Counted from the first letter of the stretch, positions 47,366 to 60,797 are shown. The stretch: 64,000 nt of DNA from Trileptium ribeirensis (GCA_030248225.1 JASANE010003112.1:62001-126000); one strand, 5' to 3'. Translations and numbers: made by a program. The notes: generated from the sequence alone by a model not told the origin.

Positions 47366-48954
47366 TAGCATATCTTTCCTTTTTATGTCATTCATAAAAT
47401 GTAACAAAAATTAAGTCGAAATTCGATGAGAAACTGAATACCCATGACATTGACTCGCCTATTCTAATCATTAAAATATATGTTGGTGGAATCAGGCTCG
47501 GCTTCATAAATAAATCTCTATTCATTCAAAGCCGAGTCCTCAAAATTTTCCTTAATTTATTGTGCTCTGTCCGTGCAGTAAATCTTATACCGCATGGAAT
47601 AAAACAATAGAAATAAAGTATCAACAAGGACTACTTCCGAAACTGAACAAGCTGTATTTCTTAAGAAAACATAAGAAAGTTTCTCGTATTCCATAATTTA
47701 TAAGCCATAATTCTGCAAAGGAAGTTAAGCTTCGGATTTCAAAAAATCGCAAGGAAATTTTGTAAAAATTCATCAGAATTGGCATAAATCATGTGATAGG
47801 GACTTTGTCGTGTCCCTGTATTACATAGCTATGGTTTAAAGTTTGAAGTTAGCTTTTTGCTTATCTTAAATATCTAAAAACTCCAATTTGCACAGCAGTT
47901 GGGAATTCACCAATCGCGGCTACACACGGTATAACTTTAAGGCATTTCTTTTTTTGTTCACTCCTGCTATTGGACAAAAATGTGTGTTATATGGAAAACG
48001 TAGATGATGCAGTATTAGATGTATGTGTCCACTTACTCAAAATAAACCAAAATTTCTGACGTTGTCATCAGTCGATTGTTCAAAAGCGTTGCCGTGTCAA
48101 GTAGTTCGCCAGTAATTTCTTGAACGCAGATGTGATCAGAATACTAAAAAGTTTAGCCAGTCGTCAATAACTTCGAAATATACATGTTTTTAATTTATTT
48201 ATTGCTCTATCACATCAGTTCATACACAAACATTATATATCTATTCCGCTGTACGTTGTGTAGCATTCCAACAATATTTCACAGCACACAAAGTACATAG
48301 CGTTCCAAGGCGCATTCCCAAATTGGTTATAGGTCGCGATGATACGTAGTCATCCCATAGCCAATATCAACAAACGACTGAAATGTTTCTGGGTATAATA
48401 TTGCTTGTCGATATAGACTTAAAACAATTTTTTAACTAGATTTATTACAATGTTGATTTGTAGTCATATAAGAGGGATAAATAGTGCCTAAACTTAGGTA
48501 ATACATAATAGATTACAGAAAAAATGACCATTGAAGAAAAACGTAAAAAAACATAAAAACCTAACGGTACACCATGATGGGTATGAGCTACGGTCCTTTT
48601 GGTTATTAAATTGCACTGACTGGAAGTTAGGATACCATATACGATGTAGTAATCAACATCTTCGATTTCCGTTCCCGTGTTTCCTCAAAACAATTAACTT
48701 TATCAAAAATTTTATTACATATCTAGTTTTCTGTGCATACTGGTTACCATGAGTGTATGCTGAGTAGTATATACAAGCATGACCAACATTTTAGATTTAT
48801 GGGGATCGACATACATATCCCCAGGCATGTATCTCTATATACATATATAGATAATTGATCAACAGGGCAAATTTTTGTTGTTGCACGCCAAATATATTTC
48901 TAAATACTCACATGATAGATCAACTTTCCAAGTTTATAGGGACTACCTATACTG
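47366..48954. other. AT-rich gene-free stretch
   Basis: No coding signature, tRNA or clear repeat noticed on either strand. Confidence 0.35.
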
Positions 48955-49330
48955 CCGTCGCCAAGTCAAATTTCTGTGGGACACGTCCCGCGGTCCTACC
49001 TGTCGTTTGCGTTCATGACGTTATCTCAATGTATTTAACGATGGAAAACTGTAATATTTATTGCAGGCTTGCTCGTAGAGGTAGGGAAGTACCCCTGAAG
49101 ACTGGACCGGCACACCAGGGGGATAGCTATCACCTCTCTCAGACAGGTTAGCCAACCCACCCAACCCCCCCCCGGAGCCCATTGATTCATAGGGCTTTGA
49201 GCTGCGCCAGGGGCGCCTCACCGCCACACCTCTGCCCCCGCGTGCCATTCGGCCACCATGGGAGGCCGAAGGGCCCCTGGAAAGGTCTGATACTTCTCTG
49301 GGACCTCGGACCTTGAGTAGGTATGAGCAA
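48955..49330. other. GC-rich island
   Basis: Runs of C and G (ACCCACCCAACCCCCCCCCG) and a minus open frame at 49021-49356 without recognisable domain. Probably a decayed repeat; nothing supports a gene. Confidence 0.35.
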
Positions 49331-50088
49331 TTTATTATTTGTCGGAGATAACACATAGAACTGCATCTATTGCCCTATTGTACGGTTCTATTGATAACCT
49401 ATTGTTACTTTTATTCGGTGCGGCGCCGTGTAATCATGACATACACCTGCACGGTCAGGGACTATTTAGCAGAGACAAGACTATCAGGACGGAATAATTT
49501 AAGGAATAATGATTGGAAACAGACGAAAATATGCTATATGTGGAGCCAGTTGCAGAAAAGCTTATTAGCACATATGGAATTGGAACCAGGTCAAGTAAAC
49601 ATAGGGTCGCAAAACTGACCGGAGTAGACCAAGTCGGCTTCATAAAGAACACAGATACTATCGTGACGAATTAATCAAGCACTACTCCATTACTATCTCG
49701 TTGGAACTATGTACTAATACAACTAATGTAAAGGCCAAAACAATGTTACAACCTGACGTATATACTACTGTAAAACAGTCTCTTGTTTCCACTGCGATCG
49801 TACAGCTTTTTTGAATGTTAACAAACTAAAGTTAAATTGAGTTTCTCAAATGTAAATATTGATTTGGATGTAAAAATGGATGTAGTTAAAGGATATTCGG
49901 ATTTGAGCGACTTACCTTCCAAATTTTTTTCTGTTACCCTTAGGCCAAATGGAACATGATTGTTGAAAATTGCCATTTTCATAAAATTTTGTCAAATATA
50001 AATAAAGTGATTCAAGCTACATGTAACGCATCGTTTTACAAACGAAAAACAAACTCATACCGTACACTAGCGACTATAACAATAATTG
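49331..50088. other. Unassigned AT-rich sequence
   Basis: The plus open frame 49370-49618 and the overlapping minus frame show no motif. No repeat seen. Confidence 0.3.
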
Positions 50089-50312
50089 TAACACAGCTTA
50101 TATAGTTATAGCCGTGCATCAAAATGACTTAACGCACGTTTAGCTAAATTATCTGTGTTACAAGTTAGTTGTAGCGCAGCCGGGCGTGCGTCAAGTGATT
50201 TGTACGCATGGTTGTGTTGTTTAACTCGTTCAAACTCGTGCTGACGCACTTGTCTGAACTCGTTACAACCGTGCGTACAAATCTCTTAACGCACGATGGC
50301 TGTGCTACAACT
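50089..50312. mobile_element. Foldback element: two adjacent inverted repeats
   Basis: The main hairpin has arms 50167-50215 and 50265-50312, about 48 bp each with a few mismatches (AGTTGTAGCGCAGCC against AGTTGTAGCACAGCC; GATTTGTACGCATGGTTGT against GATTTGTACGCACGGTTGT) and a 49-bp loop. Just to the left, GTAACACAG and CTGTGTTAC (about 50090 and 50153) form a second inverted pair, and the word TAACGCACG is shared between the two parts. No ORF. Probably a MITE or foldback transposon. Confidence 0.65.
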
Positions 50313-50924
50313 ATTACTTATACAGCGATTAAATTTTCGCATTGAAATTTAAAAATAAATTGAGCCTTACAATTTGCTGAAGCGTTGATTTCAATTTAGT
50401 GTTGTAGTTGATATCTGCATAGAATTCAAGTTCAGAATGTTGTCGAACAGTAACTTTGATCAGTGGATATAAATACCACGGAATGAAATGTGACATCCTT
50501 AAAATTCAAATGAATATTAAATTTAATGGTTCACCTAAGATTTCGTAAGAGAGTTCAGGTTCGTAGCTCGGAACAGGTCCCAATAAAACACTAAACGTTT
50601 TATTTTTAAATGATCAGTCGTCCGTGGATTTCAAAAAGGTCTACGAATCAATCGAATTGATTTTACTTTTTTATTTCCCATATTTATGTGACTTTCGTTG
50701 TTCAGTACTATTAATATATCATACGTGAAACTGTTTAGGTTAAATATAACAAACAGTTTTGTTCACCACAGGTTAATGAAGAATTTGCACATTTTTGCCT
50801 TACATTAATTTTAGCAAAAATATGATTGAGCCGCGTAGTTACTAAACTTACGCAAGCTTTCCTGTGTTTATAGCTAAGCGTTCGCCAAACATAGGATTAG
50901 ATTATGACAGATTAGATTATCTAC
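50313..50924. other. AT-rich sequence before the satellite
   Basis: Nothing recognised. Confidence 0.3.
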
Positions 50925-53900
50925 ATTTATCGTTTAATTCCTTGTTTGGCAACAAAGCACGTTTGAGTATGCAGGACAAATTAAATTCGACGATTACGGC
51001 ACGATTGCACGAGTTTTGTTATTGGAGGCTCTCCGAAGAGATTTAAGGGTCCGAGCAATAGCTGCGAGATAGCTCATTGACAAGTAAACACGACTTTTAT
51101 CCGAATGTTCGGGGTACGATACGTCGCGGCTACCAGCAATTGTTCATCGATACTCAAAATGTCATTGCTTGAAGAAGTAAAGGATTAATCAAAATTTAGA
51201 ACGGAACAAGTTTAAAACTTTTAGACCTACAGTTTGACAAGTAATTACATTTGAGTGTACAGTATAAACTAAATTCGACGAATACTCGACCATTGCACGT
51301 CTGTTGTTATTCGCTGGCTTTGCGAGGAGCCTTAAGAATCCGAACAATTGCTCCGAGATAAATCAACGATAAGTAAACATGACTTTCACCCGAACGTTCG
51401 GGGTTTGATACCTCGTGGACACCAACAATTTTTTCTCGATACTCGAAATGCAAATTAATTAAGGAAGTAAAGTGTTAATCAAAATTTAGAGCGATACAAG
51501 TTTAACACTTTAATTCCTACAGTTTGGCAACAACAAATTTAGTTTGAGTGTGCAGTACAAACTAAATTTATCGAATACTGGACCATTGCACGCGTGTTGT
51601 TTTTCGCTGGCTTTGGGAGGAGCCTTAAAAATCTGAGCAGTAGCTCCGAGATAGCTCAACGATAAGTAAACATGACTTTCGCCCGAACGTTTTGAGTTCG
51701 ATACCTCGCGGCGACCACGAATTGTTCATCGGTACTCAAATGTCAATTAATTCATGAAGTAAAGGGTTAATCAAAAGTTAGAACGACATAAGTTTAACAC
51801 TTTAATTCCTACATTTGTTTGATAACAACTGGTTAATACGTTTGAGTGTGCAGTATAAACTGATTTAACGAATACTGCAGGATTGCACACGTGTTGTTGT
51901 TCGCTGCCGTGGCGAAAAGTTTTAAGCATCCGAACAACAGCTCTAATATTGCTCATTGATGAGAAAATATGACTTTCACACGAACGTTCGGGGTTCGATA
52001 CCTCGCGGCGACCAACAATTCTTCATCGTCACTCGAAATGTATATTAATTCGGGAAGTAAATGGTTGATCAAACTTTAGAACGATACAATTTTAACACTT
52101 TAATTCCAACAGTTGTTTGATAACAACAGATTACGTTTGAGTACAGTATAAATCAATTTCGACTAATACTGCACGGTTGATCGCGTGTTGTTGTTTGTTC
52201 GCTTTGCGAGGAGTGTTAAGTATCCGAGCAATAGATCCAAGATAGCTCAATGATAAATAAACATGACTTTTACACAAACGTTCGGGATTTGATACCTCAA
52301 GGCGACCAACAATTTTTAATGGACAAACTTAATTTTTAAGGGTTAAACAAAATTTAGAACGACACAAGTTTTACACTATACAACAACAACAAATCACGTT
52401 TGAGTGTGCAGTACAAACGAAATGCGACGAATACTGCACGATTGCACGCGTGTTGTTGTTAATTGGTTTTATCAGGAGCCTTAAGGATCCTAGCAATACG
52501 TCCGAGATAGCTCAATGACAAGTAAACATGACTTTCACTCGAACATTCGGGGTTCGATACCTCGGGACGACCAACAATTGTTCATCGGTACTCGAAATAA
52601 AAATGAATTCAGGAAATAGAGGGGTAATCAAAATTTAGGACGATACAAATGTAGCACATTAATTCCTGCAGTTGTTTGACAACAACGAATTACATTTGAG
52701 TGTGCAGTACAAACTAAGTTCGACGAATATGGCAAGATTGCACGAGTGTTGTTCTTCGCTCGCTTTTCGAGGAGCCTTAAGGATCCGAGTAATAGGTTCG
52801 AGATAACTCAACGATAAGTGAACACGACTTTCACCCTAACGTTCGGGGTTCGATACTTCGCAGCGACCAACAATTGTCCTCGATAATCGAAATGTAAATT
52901 AATTCAGGAACTAAAGGTTTAATCAAAATTCAGAATGACACAAGTTTAGCACTTTTCGATACATTACGGGGACCAGCAATTGTACATCGGTACTGGTAAT
53001 GTATATCAATTCAGGAAATAAAGGGTTAATTAAAGTTTAGAACGATACAAGTTTAGCCCATTAATTCCTACAGTTGTTTGATAACAGCACATTATGTTTG
53101 GGTGTGCAGTACCAACTAACTTCGACGAATACTGCACGATTGCACGCGTTTTGTTCTTCGTTCGTTTTTCGAGGAACCTTAAGGATCCAAGTAATAGCTC
53201 CGAGATTGATCAATGATAAGAAAACATGATTTTCACCCGAAATTTCGGGTTCGATACCTCGCGGCGACCAACAATTGTCCATCGGTATTAAAAACCAAGG
53301 AGCCTTAAGGATCCGAGCAATAGGTCCGAGATAGCTCAATAATAAGTAAGCATGACTTTCACCTCGGGGTTCGATTGCTCCGGGCGACCAACAATAGTTC
53401 ATCGGTACTCAAAATGTAAATCAATTCAGGAAGTAAAGTGTTAATCAAAATTTACGACGATACAAGTTTAGCACATTAATTCCTACAGTTATTTGCCAAC
53501 AACAAATTACATTTGAGTGTGCAGTACCAACTGAATTCGACGAATACGGCAATATTGCACGCGTGTTGTTCTTCGCTCGCTTTTCGAGGAGCCTTAAGGA
53601 TCCGAGTAATAGGTCCGAGATAACTCGATAAGTAACACGACTTTCCCTCGAACGTTCGGGATTTCATACCTCAAGGCGACCAGCGATTTTTCCCCGATAC
53701 TCGAAGTGTAAATTAATTTAGAAAGTAAAGGGTTAAACAAAATTTAGAACGACACAAGTTTAACACATTGTTCATACAGTTTGACAATAACACATTACGT
53801 TTGAGTGTGCAGTACAAACTAATTCGCGATTACTGCACGATTGCACGCGTGTTATTGCTAAAGCCTTAAGGATCCGAGCAATAGGTATGAGATAGCTTAA

Positions 53901-54660
53901 TAATAAGCAAGCATGACTTTCACCTCGGGGTTAGATTGCTTGGGGCGAACAACAATAATTCATCGGTACTATTAATGTAAATCAATTCAGGAAGTAAAGG
54001 GTTAATCAAAATTTACGACGATACAAGTTTAGCACATTAATTCCTACAGTTGTTTGACAACAACAAATTACATTTTGAGTGTGCAGTACCAACTAAATTA
54101 GACGAATACGGCAAGATTGCACGCGTGTTGTTCTTCGCTCGCTTTTCGAGGAGCCTTAAGGATCCGAGTAATAGGTCCGAGATAACTCAATGATAAGTAA
54201 ACACGACTTTCCTCGAACGTTCGGGATTTGATACCTCAAGGCGACCAACAATTTTTCCTCGATACTCGAAATGTAAATTCAGGAAGTAAAGGGTTAAACA
54301 AAATTTAGAACGACACAAGTTTAACACATTGTTCATACGGTTTGACAATAACACATTACGTTTAAGTGTGCAGTACGAACAAATTCGACGATTACTGCAC
54401 GATTGCACGCATGTTGTTGCTAGCTATCGGTATTAAAAACCAAGGAGCCTTAAGGATCCGAGCAATAGGTCCGAGATAGCTCAATCATAAGTAAACATAA
54501 CTATCACCCATACCTCGGGGTGACCAACAATTGTTCATAGGTACTATAAATAATTCAGGAAGTATAGAGTTAATCAAATTTAGAACGACATAAGTTTAAC
54601 ACATTAATTCCTGCAGTTTGACAACAGCAAATTACGTTTGAGTGTACAGTACAAAGTAAA
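50925..54660 (+). repeat. ~290-bp satellite array, each unit with a tRNA-like module
   Basis: About 14 units in one orientation. In each, GTTTGAGTGTGCAGTACAAA is followed by GCACGATTGCACGCGTGTTG, a CGAGGAGCCTTAAGGATCCG block, then a tRNA-like module: A-box-like GAGATAGCTCAATGATAAG, GACTTTCACCCGAACG and B-box-like GGGGTTCGATACCTCG, ending CGACCA. Modules start near 51060, 51352, 51643, 51941, 52230, 52500, 52796, 53202, 53321, 53612, 53885, 54174 and 54467, with a truncated unit at about 52955. Most spacings are 270-300 bp; one is about 120 bp. The loop-like CTTTCAC recalls a TTC anticodon (Glu), but a full cloverleaf is not evident. Minus open frames here are repeat artefacts. Confidence 0.9.
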
Positions 54661-56640
54661 TTTAAATGTGTTACTGTAGTATTGTAAATATGTATTTTAT
54701 TATTTTTGGATTTTAAATACGCCACGCGTGAACTTACTCGAAACAAATTTATCAATACGTGTAACAAATTCTTACAATAATTGTTATCAGCTAACTCTGT
54801 ACCCACAGCATTCATGAACAATCCAATGAAAACCTCAAAATCCCAATGTTAGGTTAAAAGATAGTCAGATTATTGTTACCGTGTATAAGCTTGTAATGGT
54901 AAGTTAATATTTTGAGCAATGTTAAGAGATTTAGAAAACCTATTTTAGTCAGCAAGGCCGTAGTAGCATTAAATATTGTATAATGTTAATCCATTTCAGA
55001 ATGTAACGGTTCCCGTTTTTATTGATGGTCATATGATTTGATAAAATCTCTGTCTGAAGAATTTGTTATAAAAGAATAAATAAATATTGACCAAACTCGT
55101 AAATGAGGTTCTGTGAGTAGCTCTGAGGCGCACCGCGACAATTTTCTACTCGTCTGTCCTTCCATGTGAAACTGCACAAAGCGTCTCTAACCCGAAGCTC
55201 TTGGCGCTTGGCCCAGCATCTAGTCTAATAGCTGCTTCACTCCACAAAAACGCGGCCTTACTTCACATATTTTAATATCTGAAACACGAGTACAATTATT
55301 ATTATATAAATTCCATAATCTCTTCGACAATCAACAATGTGAAACCGTTGTTTTAAACCGCATAATACATTTTAAACTTGGAATACTATTAGTAGTTTTG
55401 CTGAGTTTTGAACCGTAATAGGTTATTTTCGGCAACAAAGTGTGTAATTTACAGAAATATTTTAATGAAACTATCTCTTACTTCGCGAAAAAGCCATCAA
55501 AAATATACGTAATAAATTGACAAACATACGAAAGTATAAATAAAAGTATTATATGCAAATTTGATATATAAATGAGCTATTAAAGTTATTTGCACCTAAA
55601 ACAAAAACAGAATTTAGCAAATCAAGACGATATTTATACTACAATTTGCTGATAAATACACAAGATTGGAGATAAATTGCTTTAAAAACGAAAATATAGC
55701 GAAATAACTTTAGCAGAGGAGGTTCGAGGGCGGGGTATTCCTCCCGTCATAGACTGTTGGTTATTTGCCAGATTGGCTGCCAGCTGCCATCCGTGAATCA
55801 AATTTTAGGCGAAGATAAATTCACCAATTATATTATACTCTTAAAAATTTTGACACATTTTTTCAAGCGCCAAAAACTTACTGCAATTTAAGCATTACAG
55901 GTAACGTCAATAGTTGTTAAATATCGATGTGTATCACAAATATGGTTACGACATGAAACAGCCCGAGGCGTCCTCCCTTCCTCCCATGTTAGAAATTTCT
56001 GGTTCTGGTTGAACCTTAATGATTTTGATCAAGATTGGCTCTATGAACTGGTCAGCTGTGTGGGTGCGTTGTGCGATAGTAGTTAGGAGCGTTTTAAAAA
56101 TGGACTCTGTTTGCCCAATGCTATTTCGGGATCAAAAGTATCGTCAGTGAGAATTGTGAAATCCCGTACACAGGGATTACAAATGACAGTGCGTTCTCCC
56201 AATTTTGAATAATGGCTTGTCTGTAGTTAAGAACAGAAAATTGACTATACTTCGAAATATGACCTGCCATACGCGAGGAGCAGATGGAACTGAAATGCCT
56301 TTTTGCTCTTTGTTTCGGCCTCAGCTCGTTGTTTTTGGTACGTTGGCAAATTATCCCCGTTCTGGTCGTGACCTATGTCTTAACCTACTATAGCTTGTAA
56401 TTTTTACATACATAGATTTAGATGATGCGGTTGTTTTTCACACATTGATTAGGATACTGCTGCCAAAACTTATTACATCTCAGTTAGGTGCGGCACTACT
56501 CGCAAGCAGTTCCCAGATTTAGCGAGAATTGGAAATCGTCATCATAAATTCCTAAGTGGAATTGCCTCAAGCTCTAATAGAAGCTTATGTAGGTTTAAAA
56601 GAACGTTAAACCTTTTAACGCTCACTAGCGTCAAACAACA
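54661..56640. other. AT-rich gene-free stretch
   Basis: No coding signature or clear repeat noticed. An AATAAATAAATA run at about 55075-55086 has no gene context. Confidence 0.35.
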
Positions 56641-56689
56641 CCATCGCGCATTGCGCATTGTAAACTGTTGTGTTAATTTGAGCTCGGCG

Positions 56690-56825
56690 CATATCTGTGC
56701 ATAAGCTGTTTATTCGCTCTCTTATCGAGGTTACTTAAGGAAGCAGACATACGAGATAGTTTAATGGTTTGCGTTGACCGTTTGCAACAAAACAACCTCG
56801 GTTCGATTCGTAGAACCGACTTATG
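56690..56825 (+). repeat. Isolated tRNA-like module related to the satellite
   Basis: TTATTCGCTCTCTTATCGAG, TTACTTAAGGAAG, then A-box-like GAGATAGTTTAATGGTTTG (56752-56770) and B-box-like CTCGGTTCGATTCG (56797-56810). The order of blocks is the same as in the 50.9-54.7 kb satellite units, but the copy is single and diverged. Confidence 0.55.
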
Positions 56826-57899
56826 TTTGTGGAATATTGCATGTTATACAATTTAATTCGGGCGCTAAATATGACTAAATATATATAGCCCGCACAATGT
56901 GTGGTTTGTCAGCTATACGTCGGATATTTATTTTTATTACTAAAGTGCATGACGCATCACGGCAAAGCTAGTACACAAAATTCAATCATGTTTTTAGTGT
57001 TTTATCAAAGCAGCTATTGATAAATCAACAAATAATTCATTGGAAAACAACTGAACATAATAAAACAAATGCACAATCTTTTAACGCTATAGCAACGTGC
57101 GTTGAAAATGATTAATGAAGCCCACATTTTTGTCTTGTAAAACTGTTTATAAATACGTATTCATCATAGCGACAAAAGAATATTTGTACTACATACAGTA
57201 CAGACCATTTTATTCAATACTGCTTGCTTGCTACCTAAGTAAGTGTTGTACATTTGTTATAATTATTCCGTTCTCATGACGATAAACCGTATACTGTCGA
57301 AAAAAACTCCATGATACATTGATTATTCGTCCCTCGGCGACACTGAGAACACAATACAATAGAACGAACGTAAGCCAGCGATGGTTGCATTCTCAAGCAG
57401 AGATATCAAAAATGGTATTGATAGTATTGGTATGAAGCAATGTTAGTGCATCACAATGGATTATAACTATTAACTTTATTATGTTTGTCAAAACGCCTTT
57501 GTTGTATTTTGTATTTCCCGTTGATGTTTTCAAAAACAGTATCAATCGATATCATACGAACAGTTTCAGCTACGTTGCTTGCTAATAAATGGTGTCGACA
57601 GTGAAAACCGTTCCTTTTTGAGTACCAAATGTTGGACTGAAGTGTACATTTTGCATTGTGTGATTTATGTCGTCCACAGTTTCGCAGAGATAGCGTTATT
57701 GAATCAATATAACAACAACAAAAATGTTTATTATATAAACAAAATTAAAGGGCATCAATTTGCATGTCTTTAACCCATCTTGTGAAAAGTGACACTGTTA
57801 TTTGGGCGACATACAAGCGATACCCGACAATCCTAAAATAAATAAAAAATCAGTAAGGGATTGCTCCACTAACAACTAATTTCTAAATCAAGAGAAGTT
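56826..57899. other. AT-rich gene-free stretch
   Basis: Nothing recognised except that it abuts the 3' end of LINE 4. Confidence 0.3.
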
Positions 57900-57955
57900 A
57901 GAAATATAATATAATATATTTAGGCAAACCCATTTAGGGGTTATCAAATACACTG

Positions 57956-58330
57956 TTAAAGGTTTCTATTATGTCGCAAAAAGTGGTCAAAATTTACTTG
58001 TTTTAATAAAAATTTGAATGATTTGCAGTTTGGGGCATTAACCAGCGGTTTGTTGCTAATGAACTCAGGCAATGAGTTCCATGCATCAATAACACGGACG
58101 GTGAAGGAATGTTTCATAATGTTTGTTTTGAATTTTTGCTTTAAGAGCTTTTTAGTATTTCCGGGAGTGTGCAATATTCCAGAAAAAGCGAAAAAGTTTT
58201 CACATGCATCGATGTTTCTGAAAATAATTTTATAAACCATTACTAGGTTGTGGTGCAGGTGCCTTAATTGGAATGGTTCCAGTTTTAACTTTTCAAGTCG
58301 CTGAGGATATGACGTTTCTTCCTATCAGAG
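57956..58330 (-). pseudogene. LINE 4 ORF2: C-terminal region
   Basis: LVMVYKIIFRNIDACENFF-type reading near 58235, then HSFTVRVIDAWNSLPEFI near 58100, matches the CR1-type C-terminal signature; stop at 57956. The block before it (about 58330-58250) is in another frame. Confidence 0.8.
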
Positions 58331-58486
58331 CCTACTAAAAAGCCGGTGAGTGAAATATCGTTGAGCTCGCTCCAATATATCAATGTCGCCTAAGTAACAA
58401 GCGACCATACTTAAGAAGCATATTCAAGAAGCGCTCAGACGTATGTAATATATGCCTGTGGCAAAACATCTAAATTTGTCGTGATA

Positions 58487-58967
58487 TCAAAATAAAATAT
58501 TGATGATTTTATATGCCTTAGTCGACACTTGCTTGCAGTGAACGCTACTTTTCAACGAGCTGTGAATTTGAACTTCTCGTTGCTTAACAATGGGGATTGC
58601 ATTATCGTTTAATACGTAATTAGATTGAGTTGCTATATTTTCCAAATGTAATACACTACATTTTGGAACAGAAATTGATAGCTGCCATTTACTTACCCAT
58701 TCTTGAACGCTATATAAAGCGTTTTGTAAAAAACAATGAGGGCGATTTATTCGAACTTGGTGAAAATTGAACATATAGCTCGACATCATCAGTAAAAATT
58801 TTACATGTAACATTATCTATAGATTCACTGATATCATTAATGTACAATAGAAAAAGAGTGGACCCCAGTACACTCCCCTGGGGAACGCCAGAAGTAACAG
58901 GATAAAAGTTAGAGAAACAGTTATTTAATTTTACTCTAAATCTCCTATTTGTAAGGAATGATTCCAA
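58487..58967 (-). pseudogene. LINE 4 ORF2: RT motifs B and C, thumb
   Basis: 58967-58710 reads FLTNRRFRVKLNNCFSNF, motif B as SGVPQGSVLGSTLFLLYIND and motif C as CKIFTDDVELYV: FTDD in place of FADD, with both Asp kept. A frameshift near 58750 leads into 58813-58487, with EWVSKWQLSISVPKCSVLHL, a typical post-RT block. Confidence 0.85.
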
Positions 58968-59002
58968 GATCTTAATATATTTGTTATTCCGAAAGTCTAT
59001 AG

Positions 59003-59590
59003 CTAATTTATTAGTTTCTTAAGAGAAACCGTGTCAAACGCCTTTGAAAAATCGATGTAGACTACATCAACAGAGTTACCGGAATCAATCGAAATGCACC
59101 AATCATTTACACATTCTAAAAGTTGAGTACATTTTGAACGTTTAGTTAAAAACCCATGTTGCTGTTTACAAAGTAATCGATTTGATAAAATATGTTGAAT
59201 CAATTCGTAGTTTATGATTGATTCTATAATTTTACAGCAGTCACATAATAGAGAAACCGGGCGATAGTTTAATGGGCCAGAAGAAGATCCGTTTTTGCAA
59301 ATTGCAACGATATCAGCCCGCGACCACATATCAAGTACGACGCCGTTAATAAACGATTGTTCGAAAATATGTGAAAGTGGATAACATAACACATCTTTTA
59401 GTTGCTTAAGAAAATATTGAGTGAAACCGTCTGGGGACTGACTGTGTTTGCCTTTAAGTTTACCCATGAACTTATTAACGATTGCTGGCGAAAAAGAAAC
59501 CCAGGACAGCTCAACACCTTCCATAGCGTGATTAACTTCAGGAGTGCGACCGTCATCTGTTGTAAATACGTGTGAAAATGCTTGTGCCAA
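59003..59590 (-). pseudogene. LINE 4 ORF2: RT N-terminal half with motif A
   Basis: 195 codons open. Contains GKHSQSPDGFTQYFLKQL, NYRPVSLLCDCCKIIESII, QHGFLTKRSKCTQLLECVND and motif A as VVYIDFSKAFDTVSLKKL, all in the expected order. The frame stops at 59003, just before the fingers-to-palm continuation at 58967. Confidence 0.85.
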
Positions 59591-59605
59591 TATGTCTGAC
59601 CGTAT

Positions 59606-59986
59606 TTATTCATCTGTTACTAAAACGTTAGTTTTGTTTCTTAGAGCACTAACACCATTTTTTGCAAAGCACCGCTCGTTAACATACTTAAACATTTTGT
59701 TGCGATTGCCAGAATTTAGTATTTTGTGTTCTTGGTTACGACGGTATGCTAAGAGAGCTGTAGAACATAACTCACTATGAGCTTTGTATATGTCAAAATT
59801 GCCAGATATCTTGTATATTTTCCAAAGCTTGGCCTTCTTACTCAAGAGCTTATTAATATATGATGGATATTTTAGCTTAGATGTATTCATTTTATAAGCT
59901 TTGCGGGGTACAAGTAGTAAACACGCGTGTAAAATCTTATGAAAGCATTTCCATTTATCTTCTATCGAAAATAAACAGTATAACAA
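59606..59986 (-). pseudogene. LINE 4 ORF2: linker between endonuclease and RT
   Basis: 126 codons open, Lys/Tyr-rich, with YPSYINKLLSKKAKLWKIYK and NRNKMFKYVNERC, typical of the linker of CR1-like ORF2. The stop at 59606 is followed in the same frame by the RT part, so a single nonsense codon may separate the two. Confidence 0.75.
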
Positions 59987-60040
59987 ATTTTGTCAATCAA
60001 TAGAAAATAAATACCTTTTAATACTATTTATGTTTGGGTT

Positions 60041-60735
60041 TTAAAAATCAAATGCTATATCATAATTTCCGTTATGTCGATCAAAGTTACCACTAAGAGT
60101 AAAGATTATAGATAAGTGATCAAAACTAGCAAAATATTCATCAGAGGATACGGTTGGAACGGTTAGCATTGAAGTAGTGAATACTAAGTCCAAAATGTTG
60201 CCACAAATGTAAAAAAATTTATCAATTGTTGTAGCCCTGATTGACAAATACCAGTCATAAAAGATTCGTAAATATAATTGCCCAGATATGACAGAGATGT
60301 CCAATGTATTTCAGGCAAGTTGAAGTCTCCTACTACACTTGATGGCCACGAAACAGCACAAACGTCATTAATATATTTCACCATACCTTCGATATAGCCA
60401 GTGTTATTAGAAGAGCGATACGCACAAATTAACCTATGCTTTGTCGGAATACGCAAATCAATACATACGCATTCAAAATTGGTGGTATGCTCAGTCATCA
60501 CTTCGGTGAACTTAATATTACCATGTATCAAAATCATTACACCGCAACCTTTCGAATCAGCTCTATCATTGCGAATAACACGATATAGTCCATTTGCATT
60601 TAGCAACGAGTCCGAGATACTGTCATTTAACCATGTTTCCGTAATAGCAATCACACCATATTCCTCGGTTGTCAAGAATTCGTCAAGATCGCATAGTTTG
60701 TTGCGTATACTTGGGGCATTTAAAAATTTACAGTT
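60041..60735 (-). pseudogene. LINE 4 ORF2: AP-like endonuclease
   Basis: Starts near 60735 with INCKFLNAPSIRNKLCDL, then VIAITETWLNDSISDSLL (catalytic Glu region), CGVMILIH, LICAYRSSNN, SSVVGDFNLPEIHW (GDFN motif) and, after a frameshift near 60190, NILDLVFTTS and FASFDHLSIIF, where SDH is expected but the sequence reads FDH. The domain is otherwise well preserved. Confidence 0.85.
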
Positions 60736-60797
60736 TATAATGCTATCAGGACTAGCGACTCGGCCAGCTTTCTGAGTCGATGAAATAACCCCATCAG

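Noticed and set aside
53061..53402. 113-codon minus ORF with internal repeats
   Set aside because: It is a translation of satellite units on the non-template side and is not kept open in other units.
50925..54660. CRISPR-like array or a run of real tRNA genes
   Set aside because: Units are about 290 bp and diverged throughout, with no short identical repeats or unique spacers; a full cloverleaf with a paired acceptor stem is not evident. The setting is eukaryotic.
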